Shown piece by piece: positions 49,023-58,878 of a stretch of DNA of 64,000 nt. A program made the position numbers and the translations under genes. The notes below the pieces were generated by a model. The model worked only from the letters and a program-made list of their open reading frames with translations. It was not told the origin of the DNA and made no database searches. Positions within the stretch are counted from its first letter, which is position 1, and each line of letters begins with the position of its first letter. This stretch comes from a halophilic archaeon SHRA6 (lineage in GTDB: Archaea > Halobacteriota > Halobacteria > Halobacteriales > Haloferacaceae), in the NCBI GenBank assembly GCA_005239175.1, contig SOPS01000004.1:776112-840111 (forward strand). Direction: 5' to 3'.

Positions 49023-52000
49023 ATGTCATCACCGAGCATGCCGGCGGACGCGGATCCGTCGGACGGTGACGGATCGTACGATTACGTGAGCGAGCAGGTC
49101 GATCGACCCGATCTCGTGGCTGCGCTCGAGGCGCGCGTCGACGGCGACGTTCGCTTCGACAGCTACAGCAAGCAGCTATACGCGACAGATGCCTCGGCGT
49201 ACGAGGCGACCCCGATCGGCGTCGTCATGCCCAAATCGACCGCCGATGTCTCAAATGTCGTCGCCTACTGCGCCGACCGAGAGATTCCGGTGTTGCCGCG
49301 CGGCGGCGGAACGAGCCTCGCCGGCCAGACAGTCAGCGAGGCCGTCGTACTCGATTTTACCCGCTATATGGATTCCGTCGTCGACATCGATCCCGACAGC
49401 GCGACCGCAACCGCCGAGGCCGGGACTCGACTCGGCGAGCTCAACGCCGAACTCAGTCCCCACGGGCTGAAGTTCGCTCCTGATCCCGCGTGGGGCGACA
49501 GAAGTGCCATCGGTGGGGCAATAGGGAACAACTCTACCGGCGCACACTCACTAAAATACGGCAAGACCGACTACTATGTCGAATCCGTCGAGGCAGTATT
49601 AGCCGACGGGACAGTCACCGAGTTCGGCGAGACTGCTATCGAAACGATCCGCGAAGCGGCCGATCCCGACGCCGATTCGCTGTTGCCGCGGATCTACGCG
49701 GCGGTGGTGTCGGTCGTCGACGACCACGCCGAGGAGATCCGCGATCGGTACCCCGATCTCAAACGGAACGTCTCGGGATACAACTTCGACATGCTGCTTG
49801 ACGAACTCGAAGGGAAAAAGCGACTCCCGGACAACTCCGGAATCGACCCCGACAGCGAACCGGGGACAGTCAACCTCGCGCGGTTGCTTGCCGGCAGCGA
49901 GGGGACACTCGCGATCGTCACCGAAGCAACGGTCGCATTGGAACCCGTCCCGGAGACAACTGCCGTCGCACTGTTGACGTATTCAGATATTATCGACGCG
50001 CTCTCTGACGTCGCACCGATCCTCGAACACGACCCCGCGGCTGTTGAGGTGATGGACGACGTACTGTTGGGACTCGCGGCTAACACCGCTGAGTTTGAGG
50101 ACGTCGTGTCGCTGCTGCCGGAAAATACTGACTCGGTGTTACTCGTGGAGTTCTACGCCGACGACGCCGAGCACGGCAGACAGCAGGTCGCAGATCTGCT
50201 GGCCGATCGGGTGCCGTCTGTCGAGCCAGCCGGAACTCCTGGCGAGCGAGCCGCCGAACGAACTGACGACGCGATCGTCGCGATCGACGCAATGGAGGCC
50301 TACGACGAGGAGACGAAAGCGAAGTTCTGGAAGATGCGAAAGTCCGGGCTCCCGATTCTGCTGTCGCGGACGAGTGACGAGAAACACATCGCCTATATCG
50401 AGGATACCGCGATCCCCGCAGAGAATCTTCCAGCGTATGTCTCGGACTTTCAAGACGTGTTGGATGACCACGACACGTTCGCAAGCTACTACGCCCACGC
50501 GGGACCGGGGGTGTTGCACATTCGTCCGCTCGTGAACACAAAAACCGCCGAGGGCGTAGAGACGTTCGAGTCGATCGCCGACGCGGTGACAGACCTCGTC
50601 GTCAAATACGGCGGCTCCGTCTCGGGCGAACACGGCGACGGCCGCGCGCGAACCCAGTGGAACCGCAAGCTCTACGGCGACGAGCTCTGGGAAGCGTTCC
50701 GCGAGTTCAAGACCGCCTACGATCCCAACTGGATTCTCAACCCGGGGAACGTCTGCGGCGACCACGAGATGGCCGAAAATCTCCGGTTCGATCCAGACTA
50801 CGAGTTCGAGACCGGCTTCGACACCGCACTCAACTGGGAGAACGAAAACGCCTACCAGGGAATGGCCGAGCTGTGTCACGGCTGCGGCGGATGTCGAGGC
50901 GATCAGGACACCGTCGGCGGGGTAATGTGTCCGACCTACCGGGCGAGCCACGAGGAGATCCAATCGACTCGTGGACGCGCAAACATGCTCCGACAGGCGA
51001 TGAGCGGCGAACTCCCGGAAGAAGAGCTACTGTCTGAAGAGTTCAAATCGGAAGTGCTCGATCTCTGTGTGAGCTGTAAGGGCTGTATGAAAGATTGCCC
51101 GAGCGGCGTCGACATGGCGAAGCTGAAAGCGGAGGTGACCCACGCCCACCACGAAGAACACGGATCGTCGCTCCGCGATAAGCTGTTCGCGAACTTCGAT
51201 TCGCTTGCAGGGCTCGGAAGCACGTTTGCGCCGATCGCCAACGCCGCCCCAAAGCTGCCCGGCTCGCGGACGATCATCGAAAAGACGGTTGGTATCGCGG
51301 CTGACCGCACGCTGCCGGAGTTCCACCGAAAAACCTTCATCGACTGGTTTGACGCGCGCGGCGGCGCGGAAATCGATCGCGAGGATGCCCGCCGCAGCGT
51401 CGTCTTGTTCCCTGACACGTATACGAACTACAACCGGCCGGAGGCAGGCAAAGCCGCGGTTCGAGTGCTCGAAGCGGCCGACGTGCACGTACGGCTGCCC
51501 AACGAACGAATCACCGATTCGGGTCGCCCCCCATACTCGAAGGGCTTCATCGATATCGCAAAAGAAACCGCTCGGCAGAACGTCGACGTTCTCGCACCAC
51601 TCGTCGAGGATGGCTACGACGTCGTCGTCAACGAACCCTCCGACGCGGTCATGTTCCAGTCAGATTATCTCGATCTGCTCTCTGGGGACGACGTCGCGGC
51701 ACTGGCGGCGAACAGCTACGGCGTGTTGGAATATGTTGACGCCTTCCGGCTCGATGAGCACATTAATTTCGACGCCTCGGCGGCCGATCGATCCCTCACC
51801 TACCACGGCCACTGCCACCAGAAGTCGACAAAGAAGGATCACCACGCCGTCGGTGTGCTCAGGCGGGCGGGCTACGCGGTCGATCCGCTCGATTCGACCT
51901 GTTGTGGCATGGCCGGCTCGTTCGGCTACGAGGCCGAACACCGCGAGATGAGCCGCGCGATCGGGTCGATTCTGTACGATCAGGTCGACGCGAGTGAAGG

Positions 52001-52115
52001 CGATGAGGTCGTTGCTCCCGGCGCGTCGTGTCGGACCCAACTCGTCGACAAGCCGGGCGCGACCGAGAAGCCAGCACACCCGATCGAACGGGTCGCCGAC
52101 GCGGTCAGTCGCTGA
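49023..52115 (+). CDS. FAD-linked D-2-hydroxyacid dehydrogenase fused to Fe-S and CCG domains
   Basis: The 1030-residue protein joins an FAD-binding PCMH domain (PRGGGTSLAGQTV near 91-103, and IGGAIGNNSTGAHSLKYG), an FAD-oxidase C-terminal domain (about 280-560, with VSGEHGDGRAR), a [4Fe-4S] unit with CHGCGGC...CP and CVSCKGCMKDCP (about 615-700), and an HdrB-like CCG domain with SCCGMAGSFGYE near residue 960. This is a single-chain equivalent of GlcD-GlcF or Dld-type enzymes. The substrate is probably D-lactate or glycolate, with electrons passed to quinone. Confidence 0.9.
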   Translation: MSSPSMPADADPSDGDGSYDYVSEQVDRPDLVAALEARVDGDVRFDSYSKQLYATDASAYEATPIGVVMPKSTADVSNVVAYCADREIPVLPRGGGTSLAGQTVSEAVVLDFTRYMDSVVDIDPDSATATAEAGTRLGELNAELSPHGLKFAPDPAWGDRSAIGGAIGNNSTGAHSLKYGKTDYYVESVEAVLADGTVTEFGETAIETIREAADPDADSLLPRIYAAVVSVVDDHAEEIRDRYPDLKRNVSGYNFDMLLDELEGKKRLPDNSGIDPDSEPGTVNLARLLAGSEGTLAIVTEATVALEPVPETTAVALLTYSDIIDALSDVAPILEHDPAAVEVMDDVLLGLAANTAEFEDVVSLLPENTDSVLLVEFYADDAEHGRQQVADLLADRVPSVEPAGTPGERAAERTDDAIVAIDAMEAYDEETKAKFWKMRKSGLPILLSRTSDEKHIAYIEDTAIPAENLPAYVSDFQDVLDDHDTFASYYAHAGPGVLHIRPLVNTKTAEGVETFESIADAVTDLVVKYGGSVSGEHGDGRARTQWNRKLYGDELWEAFREFKTAYDPNWILNPGNVCGDHEMAENLRFDPDYEFETGFDTALNWENENAYQGMAELCHGCGGCRGDQDTVGGVMCPTYRASHEEIQSTRGRANMLRQAMSGELPEEELLSEEFKSEVLDLCVSCKGCMKDCPSGVDMAKLKAEVTHAHHEEHGSSLRDKLFANFDSLAGLGSTFAPIANAAPKLPGSRTIIEKTVGIAADRTLPEFHRKTFIDWFDARGGAEIDREDARRSVVLFPDTYTNYNRPEAGKAAVRVLEAADVHVRLPNERITDSGRPPYSKGFIDIAKETARQNVDVLAPLVEDGYDVVVNEPSDAVMFQSDYLDLLSGDDVAALAANSYGVLEYVDAFRLDEHINFDASAADRSLTYHGHCHQKSTKKDHHAVGVLRRAGYAVDPLDSTCCGMAGSFGYEAEHREMSRAIGSILYDQVDASEGDEVVAPGASCRTQLVDKPGATEKPAHPIERVADAVSR

Positions 52116-52490
52116 CGGCACCGAATAATCACCGCCACAGCTTTTGACGACTGTAATAAGAGACGGAACCGACCGACGGAATGTGGCATGTGATCATGCG
52201 AGTGACAATCGAATAACAGTTGGATTCAAGAGGGTGGCGCGTGTCTATACATCTGCCGGGGTGCCTCTGACATACCGGCATTTAGGTCGTTTGGACCATC
52301 CAAGCGACTGCCCCGACGGTTCTGCCCGGACCGTCGATCGCTGGGTGACTTTGCCCGGGTCACCCGGCAACGCACCCGGTCGGCTACACAGTGGCCCTCC
52401 GGGTGTTTTCTATCCTCGTGAGCGGTTGGCTCGAGTATCGCGTTTCGATCGACCGGAAGGTTTGACACTACTGCGCTACGTGGAGCCAAT
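52116..52490. other. Intergenic region with a stem-loop upstream of malQ
   Basis: This 375-base gap holds a 7-bp perfect stem GGGTGAC (52343-52349) / GTCACCC (52359-52365) with a 9-base loop. No convincing open frame is present. The stem lies some 125 bases before malQ and could be a terminator-like or regulatory structure. No strong TATA box is seen near malQ. Confidence 0.45.
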
Positions 52491-53975
52491 ATGGAATTCA
52501 ATCGATCGAGTGGCGTGTTTTTGCACGTGGCCTCACTGCCGAGCGAGCACGGTATCGGTGACCTCGGCGCGGGGGCGCGGTCCTTCATCGACTTTCTAGC
52601 ACTAGCCGAACAGACCTACTGGCAGTTCTGCCCAGTCGGCCCGACTGATCCTGGTTTAGGAAACTCACCGTACCAGTCGTACTCCGCATTCGCGGGTAAC
52701 CCGCTGTTTATTGATCTGCACGATCTCGTCGAGCGAGGATGGCTCGATAGCGACGAACTCGGATCGCCGGGGTTCGATTCACACGGCGTCGACTACGATG
52801 CCGTTGAAGCATACAAAGAGCCCCTGCTGGGTACCGCGGTGTCGCGGTTCGAGGAGGCGGCTGACGAGGCCGATCGCGCCGCGCTCGATGCGTTCGTCGA
52901 GGAAAACCCCTGGGTCGACGAGTACGCGACGTACATGGTACTCAAGTCACGCTTCGACAATCAACCATGGCCGGAGTGGCCCGAGGAGTACCGACTCCGA
53001 CAGCCAGAGGCGATCGAGGACGCCCGCGAGGAACTCGCCGAGGAGCGCCGCTATCACATCGTGACACAGTACTGGTTTGACCGTCAGTGGGCAGCGCTTC
53101 GCGAGTACGCAGGCGAACGCGGGATCGAGTTCGTCGGTGATGTCCCAATCTACGTCGGCCTCGACAGCGCAGACGTGTGGGCGAACCCAGACGCGTTCCA
53201 ACTGGATGAAAACAATCAACCGACTGCCGTCGCCGGCGTTCCGCCAAACCCCGGCGACGACGGCCAGCGGTGGGGAAATCCGTTGTACGACTGGGATCGG
53301 CTGGCAGAATCGGAGTACGGTTGGTGGCTCGATCGCATCCGGCGGCTGTTCGATCTCGTCGACGTGACCCGGCTGGATCACTTCCAGGGCTTTCACGAGT
53401 ACTGGGCGATTCCGGCGGAGTCAGACAACGCCGGCGACGGCGAGTGGCGCGAGGGCCCCGGCGCAGACTTCTTCGAGACGGTTGCTGAGGAGCTCGGCCG
53501 GGTGCCGTTCATCGCCGAGGATCTCGGGTTCCCCGACGAGGCGCTATTTGCGCTCATGGATCGGTTCGATCTGCCAGGAATGCGCGTTCCGCTGTACGCC
53601 GATTGGTGTCAAGAAGGGTCCATGCATCAGCCGATCGAATACCCCGAGAACGTCGTCGGCTACACATCGACGCACGACACAAACACCGTCGTCGGCTACT
53701 ACGAGACGCTTGGAAACAGACAACGAGAGTGCCTACACTACAATCTTGGCGTTGGCGGGACCGACATTGCCTGGTCGATGATCGACGCGGTTTGGGACTC
53801 TGCAGCCGTGATGGCGATCGCACCCATGTGGGACCTGCTTAGCTTGGGCTCGGAGGCACGGTACAACACACCCGGAAGCCTCGAGGGCAACTGGGAATGG
53901 CGCTGCACCGACGAAGCCTTCGATCGAGCGATTGCCGATCGGCTTGCCGAACTCACGCGGCGGCGCGATCGCTGA
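52491..53975 (+). CDS. malQ: 4-alpha-glucanotransferase
   Basis: This GH77 enzyme transfers maltodextrin segments. The 494-residue protein has the catalytic nucleophile Asp in VDVTRLDHFQGF, acid/base Glu in FIAEDLGF and stabilising Asp in YTSTHDTNTV, plus the N-terminal LPSEHGIGDLG. It lacks the N-terminal extension of some bacterial MalQ. Its stop codon lies inside the first unit of a 29-bp repeat. Confidence 0.95.
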   Translation: MEFNRSSGVFLHVASLPSEHGIGDLGAGARSFIDFLALAEQTYWQFCPVGPTDPGLGNSPYQSYSAFAGNPLFIDLHDLVERGWLDSDELGSPGFDSHGVDYDAVEAYKEPLLGTAVSRFEEAADEADRAALDAFVEENPWVDEYATYMVLKSRFDNQPWPEWPEEYRLRQPEAIEDAREELAEERRYHIVTQYWFDRQWAALREYAGERGIEFVGDVPIYVGLDSADVWANPDAFQLDENNQPTAVAGVPPNPGDDGQRWGNPLYDWDRLAESEYGWWLDRIRRLFDLVDVTRLDHFQGFHEYWAIPAESDNAGDGEWREGPGADFFETVAEELGRVPFIAEDLGFPDEALFALMDRFDLPGMRVPLYADWCQEGSMHQPIEYPENVVGYTSTHDTNTVVGYYETLGNRQRECLHYNLGVGGTDIAWSMIDAVWDSAAVMAIAPMWDLLSLGSEARYNTPGSLEGNWEWRCTDEAFDRAIADRLAELTRRRDR

Positions 53976-54072
53976 GCGGTCCACAAACGCTCGGACACAG
54001 CTGAGCGATCGACGAACCTCCGGACACAGCTGAACGATCGACAAACCTCCGGACACACCTGAGGATCGACGA
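53971..54072. repeat. 29-bp tandem repeat, about 3.5 units, beginning at the malQ stop codon
   Basis: Units start at 53971, 54000, 54029 and 54058 (partial). Each opens GCTGA(G/A)CG and ends GGACACA. The malQ stop codon TGA is part of the first unit. There are no unique spacers. Confidence 0.9.
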
Positions 54073-54118
54073 GTGCCGACACGCGAACAGCAATGATCCT
54101 GGCCGCTCTTTGGACCGT

Positions 54119-55387
54119 ATGGACGCGCTTTCCTCACTGCGGGCGGACCGCGATCGACTCAAAACCGACATCGAGACCACGGCCTCGTTCGGCGCGATCG
54201 AAACAGAATCGGGTCGTGGTCGAACTGTGCTTGCGGGCACACCGGCAAACAAATCCGCACGCGACTATTTTATCTCGCGGCTCGAGGACGCCGGCCTCGA
54301 CGTTACTGTCGACGCGGTCGGCAACATTACTGGACGGTGGTGTCCCGAATCTGCGGCTCCAGACGCCGAGCCGATCGCGGCGGGGAGTCACCTGGATTCG
54401 GTACCCGAGGGCGGGATCTTTGACGGGCCCCTCGGCGTCTACGCGGCGCTTGAGGCGGTGCGAGCGCTACAGGAGGCGGATGTTGAGCCAGCCCGGCCGA
54501 TCGAGGTAGTTTCGTTCACCGAAGAGGAAGGCCAGCGCTTCAGCGACGGCCTGCTCGGTTCGTCGGTCGCCGTGGGCGATCGCTCCGTCGAGGCGGCGCT
54601 GGCGCTGACCGACGACGAAGGCACGACACTCAAGCAGGCGTTGACGGAAATCGGCTACGACGGAACAGGACTTATTGATCCAGCGGGGTGGAAGGGGTGG
54701 TTCGAGCTTCACGTCGAGCAGGATACCGTGCTCGAAACGGCCGACGTACCAGTTGGCGTTGTGACGACGATCACCGGAATCACTCACTGTCACGTTTCGA
54801 TCACTGGTGAGGCGAACCACGCCGGCGCGACGCCGATGGGCGATCGAACCGACGCACTTGCAGCGGCCGCTGAAGTGGTGTTGGCCGTCGAGTCAGCGGC
54901 GAACCAACTTGTTGCCGAGGAAAGTGAATCTGCGGTCGGCACGGTCGGATCGTTGTCTGTGTCGCCGAATGCGACGAACGTTGTCCCCGGGGAAGTCTCA
55001 CTTGGCGTCGACATCCGCGACGTGCGGCACGCGTCGATGGCGTCGCTGGTCAAAACGACGACGGAAACACTCGATCGAATCGAGCGCGAATGCGGCGTCG
55101 AGACGACGATCGACCGCCCGTTTGACCTCCAGCCGCGGCCGATGAGTGATCGCCTCCGGACCTTTGCCCACGACGCCGCGGAGGCGATGGAAATCAGCGC
55201 GATCGACCTCCACTCAGGGGCAGCCCACGATACGATGTACATTGCAGACGTGACCGACGCAGCGTTGTTGTTTGCGCCATCGCGAGACGGCATCTCGCAC
55301 AATCCCCGTGAACACACCGGCTGGTCGGACTGTGCGGCCGCCGCAAGCGTACTCGCAGGGGCGATCGGGCGGGCAGCGATGGAATAG
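54119..55387 (+). CDS. M20 Zn-dependent amidohydrolase (hydantoinase/carbamoylase type)
   Basis: The 422-residue protein has GSHLDSVPEGGIFDG (first metal ligands His, Asp), FTEEEGQRF (catalytic Glu and metal Glu) and GEANHAGATPMGDR in the lid domain, typical of N-carbamoyl-amino-acid hydrolase, allantoate amidohydrolase and ureidoglycolate amidohydrolase. The exact substrate is not readable. ATG at 54119 is preferred over TTG at 54110. Confidence 0.88.
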   Translation: MDALSSLRADRDRLKTDIETTASFGAIETESGRGRTVLAGTPANKSARDYFISRLEDAGLDVTVDAVGNITGRWCPESAAPDAEPIAAGSHLDSVPEGGIFDGPLGVYAALEAVRALQEADVEPARPIEVVSFTEEEGQRFSDGLLGSSVAVGDRSVEAALALTDDEGTTLKQALTEIGYDGTGLIDPAGWKGWFELHVEQDTVLETADVPVGVVTTITGITHCHVSITGEANHAGATPMGDRTDALAAAAEVVLAVESAANQLVAEESESAVGTVGSLSVSPNATNVVPGEVSLGVDIRDVRHASMASLVKTTTETLDRIERECGVETTIDRPFDLQPRPMSDRLRTFAHDAAEAMEISAIDLHSGAAHDTMYIADVTDAALLFAPSRDGISHNPREHTGWSDCAAAASVLAGAIGRAAME

Positions 55388-55457
55388 CGAAAGGGGCACG
55401 GGGTGGCGCTGCTGTGTGGATCATAATAATTATCACGGCGCACGGACAGGTCGGGGT

Positions 55458-56411
55458 GTGAGACGACCTGCGGGCTACACCGCGCTGGCGAGCGCCGTCG
55501 TGTTTGCGCTCTTGTTCGGGATTATCAGAGCTGTAGAGCCGTTCGATTCTGCAACAATCGGCGTGCTTCCGGCGACGCTTGTTGTCGAGCGAGCGCTCCT
55601 CATCGGGCTCGTGATTGCTGGGTTATTTGGACTCTACTGGCTCGTCCTCTCATCTGTGCTACGGACGACGACAAAACGACGGGCCCACGACGTGCGCAAC
55701 GTACTCCGGCTCATATTCGGAACTGTGGGTACCATATCGGTGCTCGGTGTCCTGACAGAGCAGTGGGTCGGCGTGTTGTTTTCCCTCGGCGTCCTCGGAT
55801 TCGCGGTCACCTTCGCGCTGCAACAGCCGTTGTTGTCGCTTCTGGGATGGTTCTACGTGATGGCAAAACGCCCCTACGGCGTGGGCGATCGTGTCCGGAT
55901 CGGCGAGGCGAAAGGCGACGTAATCGAGGTCGATTTCCTCGTTACGACAATCTGGGAGGTCGGCGGGGAGTTGGTGTCGACGAACCAACCCTCGGGGCGA
56001 GTCGTCACTGTCCCGAATAGCGTGGTCTTGTCCGAAGAAGTGATCAACTTCGGCGGTGCTGGGACCGAGTACATCTGGACTGAACTGCCGGTGCAGGTCG
56101 CCTACGAGAGCGACATCGAGTTCGCAAGTGCGATCATGCGCGAGGAGACAACGGCGGTGGTCGGCACCGAGATGACTGCGGCGGTCGCGGGGTTTCGCGA
56201 TCGGCTCGCAGAGACCCCTGTCGAACTGGAAGTCAATGACGGCCCGACAGTTAACGTGAAACAGTCGGAGTCGTGGGTCGAACTTCAGGTACGGTATGTC
56301 GTCCATCCGCGTCGTGGCCAGCGGACTCGAAATGAGCTGTATCGGCGGATTCTCGATCGATTCCGTGAGCATCCCGACAGAATTGCGTTCCCGGTGAGCC
56401 GGAATCGGTAG
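55458..56411 (+). CDS. MscS-family mechanosensitive channel
   Basis: The 317-residue protein has three or four N-terminal hydrophobic segments (about 8-30, 38-60, 85-105, 110-135), then the pore-lining helix region with GVLGFAVTFALQQPLLSLLGWF and the beta domain YGVGDRVRIGEAKGDVIEV. The C-terminal alpha-beta region follows. It opens to release solutes on membrane tension. The start is GTG 55458, placed about 30 bases after an AT-rich TATA-like stretch (about 55422-55432). Confidence 0.85.
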   Translation: MRRPAGYTALASAVVFALLFGIIRAVEPFDSATIGVLPATLVVERALLIGLVIAGLFGLYWLVLSSVLRTTTKRRAHDVRNVLRLIFGTVGTISVLGVLTEQWVGVLFSLGVLGFAVTFALQQPLLSLLGWFYVMAKRPYGVGDRVRIGEAKGDVIEVDFLVTTIWEVGGELVSTNQPSGRVVTVPNSVVLSEEVINFGGAGTEYIWTELPVQVAYESDIEFASAIMREETTAVVGTEMTAAVAGFRDRLAETPVELEVNDGPTVNVKQSESWVELQVRYVVHPRRGQRTRNELYRRILDRFREHPDRIAFPVSRNR

Positions 56412-56486
56412 CAATGGTTCGCTCGGGGATACAGGCGCCCGAGGCCGCTTTCGAAACCCGAATACGTCGAGGACTCCTCAAAAAAG

Positions 56487-57404
56487 ATGATGGAACGCGG
56501 GGAGATCCTGATCGACGAGCTGGCTGGCGACTTTGATCTGCAGTCCACGGTCGAAAGTGGTCAGAGCTACCTCTGGGATCGCCCAGACGGCCAGATGTAC
56601 ACCGAATCTGACGTCCATGGTGGGACCGCGTGGTACGAGACAGTCGTTTCGCCAATTCACGGCGTCACCAAGGAGCCAGCCGTCGTTCGCGTCCGCCAAC
56701 AGGGAGATCGACTCGAGTGGGAGTCAACGACAGACGCCGTTCCAATACTTACCCATACTCTCCGGTTAGATGACGATCTAGATGCGATCGAAGCGGCAGT
56801 GCCGCCCGAGCAGATGATCACACGGGCGTTCGATCGCTACCCCGGCATGCGGCTCGTCCGCGATCCCGCGTTTCCAAGCCTGATTTCGTTCATCTGCTCG
56901 GCACAGATGCGCGTGTCACGGATCCACGGCATGCAGAAATCACTCAGAGAGACGTACGGTATGACCGCTGAGTTGGACGGACAGACGTATTACGCCTACC
57001 CGACGCCGGAGGCGATCGCCGCCCGAACCGAGGCCGAACTGCGCGAGCTGAGCCTCGGCTATCGCGCGCCGTACATCCAACGGACCGCAGAGATGGTTGC
57101 CAACGGGGAGGCAGATCCGCGGGAGGCCGCGTCGCTCCCCTACGAGGATGCACGCGAGTATCTCACACAGTTCGTTGGGGTTGGCCAGAAGGTTGCCGAC
57201 TGCGTGTTGTTGTTCTCACTTGGGTTTACCGAACCGGTTCCGCTCGACACGTGGATTCAGACGGCAATCGCGGACTACTATCCCGACTGTGAGTGCGGTT
57301 CCTACGCCGAGACGTCCCGCGCGATCCGCGATCGCTTCGGCGGCAAATACGCCGGCTACGTACAGACGTACGTCTTCCACCACCTTCGCAACGGCGGGGA
57401 GTGA
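56487..57404 (+). CDS. 8-oxoguanine DNA glycosylase-like (OGG family)
   Basis: The 305-residue protein has an N-terminal TBP-like beta domain with FDLQSTVESGQSYLW, the helical domain with ISFICSAQMRVSRI, and the helix-hairpin-helix GVGQKVADCVLLFSLGF with the catalytic Lys and Asp in PLDTWIQ. It should remove oxidised or other damaged purines by bifunctional lyase action. A MutY gene lies 4 kb to the right, so both arms of 8-oxoG repair occur in this window. Confidence 0.9.
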   Translation: MMERGEILIDELAGDFDLQSTVESGQSYLWDRPDGQMYTESDVHGGTAWYETVVSPIHGVTKEPAVVRVRQQGDRLEWESTTDAVPILTHTLRLDDDLDAIEAAVPPEQMITRAFDRYPGMRLVRDPAFPSLISFICSAQMRVSRIHGMQKSLRETYGMTAELDGQTYYAYPTPEAIAARTEAELRELSLGYRAPYIQRTAEMVANGEADPREAASLPYEDAREYLTQFVGVGQKVADCVLLFSLGFTEPVPLDTWIQTAIADYYPDCECGSYAETSRAIRDRFGGKYAGYVQTYVFHHLRNGGE

Positions 57405-57508
57405 CTGTCCGCAGAGCGATCGCACAAGTGGTGCCCACCCATAGCACGTGCGTCACTTGGCACAGCGGGCGAAGTTTCATACCGATCGGTGTGGTATCTA
57501 TAGTCACA

Positions 57509-57943
57509 ATGGACTGCCGAGTCGTCGTAGAAGCAGCCGTGCCGGTGTACGACGTCGAGACCACGGACGAGGCTGTCCGCATCGCAATTTCGAAGACCGG
57601 CGAGATGCTCAACCCAGATCTGAACTACGTTGAAATAACCATGGGCACTCGAACGACCCCTGGCGGCGAGGAGCTCCCGCCGGCATTCATCGCTGCGGAC
57701 GAAGCTCTCGTTGCGTTAGAACTCGAGATGACCGTGTTCAACGTCGAGCGCGATGAGCACGCGTCGCGGATCGCCCGAAAGGAGATCGGCCAGCGACTGC
57801 ACAACATCCCGCTGAAGGTGCTATTGGTCGAAGAGATTCCGGATGATGATGACGAAGACGAAAATGCCGCTGAGGAATCTGATGAGGACTCTGAATCAGC
57901 GGATGACGATATGCTCCCAGATGTCGACGATATGCTCGAGTGA
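57509..57943 (+). CDS. UPF0212 (DUF555) family protein
   Basis: The 144-residue protein opens MDCRVVVEAAVPVYDVETTDEA and has NPDLNYVEITMG, both typical of UPF0212, an archaeal family of unknown role. The C-terminal 35 residues are an Asp/Glu/Ser-rich acidic tail. The start at 57509 is fixed by family similarity. A 25-bp tandem repeat follows the stop. Confidence 0.88.
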   Translation: MDCRVVVEAAVPVYDVETTDEAVRIAISKTGEMLNPDLNYVEITMGTRTTPGGEELPPAFIAADEALVALELEMTVFNVERDEHASRIARKEIGQRLHNIPLKVLLVEEIPDDDDEDENAAEESDEDSESADDDMLPDVDDMLE

Positions 57944-57981
57944 GCCAGCCGATCGCATCCCAGAGTGTAACGAGCCACCGG

Positions 57982-58075
57982 AGCTCTCAAAGCGTAACGG
58001 AGACAGAGCTCTCAAAGCGCAACGGAGACAGAGCTCTCAAAGCGTAACGGAGACAGAGCTCTCAAAGCGTAACGT
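57982..58075. repeat. 25-bp tandem repeat, about 4 units, downstream of the UPF0212 gene
   Basis: Units start at 57982, 58007, 58032 and 58057, each AGCTCTCAAAGCG(T/C)AACGGAG followed by ACAG. A degenerate half-unit precedes at about 57961. No spacers occur. It begins 38 bases after the stop codon. Confidence 0.9.
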
Positions 58076-58166
58076 ACCAGCTACTCATCGGGGCGTTTTA
58101 CACCAGGACGAACGCTACCGCTGTTGCTCAGGAGTTGAGTGTCACTTAGGGGAGTCGTAGTAAATT

Positions 58167-58406
58167 TCAGTCCGCGGTTGGAGCGACGGGTTCGGCTCCG
58201 GACTGTGCTTCCTTCATTGATCCAGTGATTCCCTCTGCGAGTTTAAACACAGCGGCCTTATGATCGGTTTTTGATTTGTGGATCGATGTCGGTTTTACGC
58301 CCATTGTTTCGTATGCGGTCATGTCGAATTCGCCTTCCCACGCTTCACACTGATTTCGTACCTCTGAAAGAAGCCCGTGCAGGTGAATGAGTTCCTGTTT
58401 CTTCAT
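58167..58406 (-). CDS. UPF0058 family protein
   Basis: The 79-residue helical protein opens MKKQELIHLHGLLSEVRNQCE with His and Cys positions of the small metal-binding archaeal family UPF0058. VKPTSIHKSKTDHKAAVFKL is the other conserved block. Its role is unknown. It stands alone on the minus strand. Confidence 0.88.
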   Translation of the reverse strand: MKKQELIHLHGLLSEVRNQCEAWEGEFDMTAYETMGVKPTSIHKSKTDHKAAVFKLAEGITGSMKEAQSGAEPVAPTAD

Positions 58407-58636
58407 AGACGAACAAGTGTAACGGCCGGAGGGTTATAGTATTATCCTGAGATGAGTTAGCATACAGCGACCAATAGAGGCTGTGAAACGGCCGAATATG
58501 GCAGATTTCGCCGCGAGATTCCAAACGGTTGATCATGAGTATTGGTGTGGTCATTCGCGGATCGCGAACTTCTGTCGGAGTTCCAGCCCACGGATGCTGT
58601 CCGAGTACATATCCGGGTTGAATACGAATAGCGACT

Positions 58637-58783
58637 ATGCGGGACGAATCCGAAATTCGAGAGCAATACGAGTTCCTCACCGAAGAACTAGCTGACGAAG
58701 ACATGAGCCACGAAGGTGTCAAAGCGATGTTCACCTACTACAAGCGTGCACTTGGATGGGTGCTCGAAGAAGAACACATGTGA
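58637..58783 (+). CDS. 48-residue conserved-looking haloarchaeal protein
   Basis: A short frame encodes MRDESEIREQYEFLTEELA..., ending LEEEHM. It is acidic, helical and has a Tyr/Lys-rich middle (FTYYKRALGWV). Codon use fits the neighbourhood and the hydrophobic pattern suggests an amphipathic hairpin. I recall similar small haloarchaeal proteins but not their function. A purine-rich stretch before the ATG has no clear ribosome site. Confidence 0.65.
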   Translation: MRDESEIREQYEFLTEELADEDMSHEGVKAMFTYYKRALGWVLEEEHM

Positions 58784-58878
58784 GTGCAGCCACAGGAGAT
58801 TAACATACATTTGACAATTTGAGAAAATCGTTCGGAGGACCCGTTACGTTTAATACAATTGCTCAGATATGATCAATT

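Noticed and set aside
55272..55457. N-terminal extension of the MscS channel
   Set aside because: It overlaps the end of the M20 hydrolase gene and is not hydrophobic; the GTG at 55458 fits the promoter and the first membrane segment.
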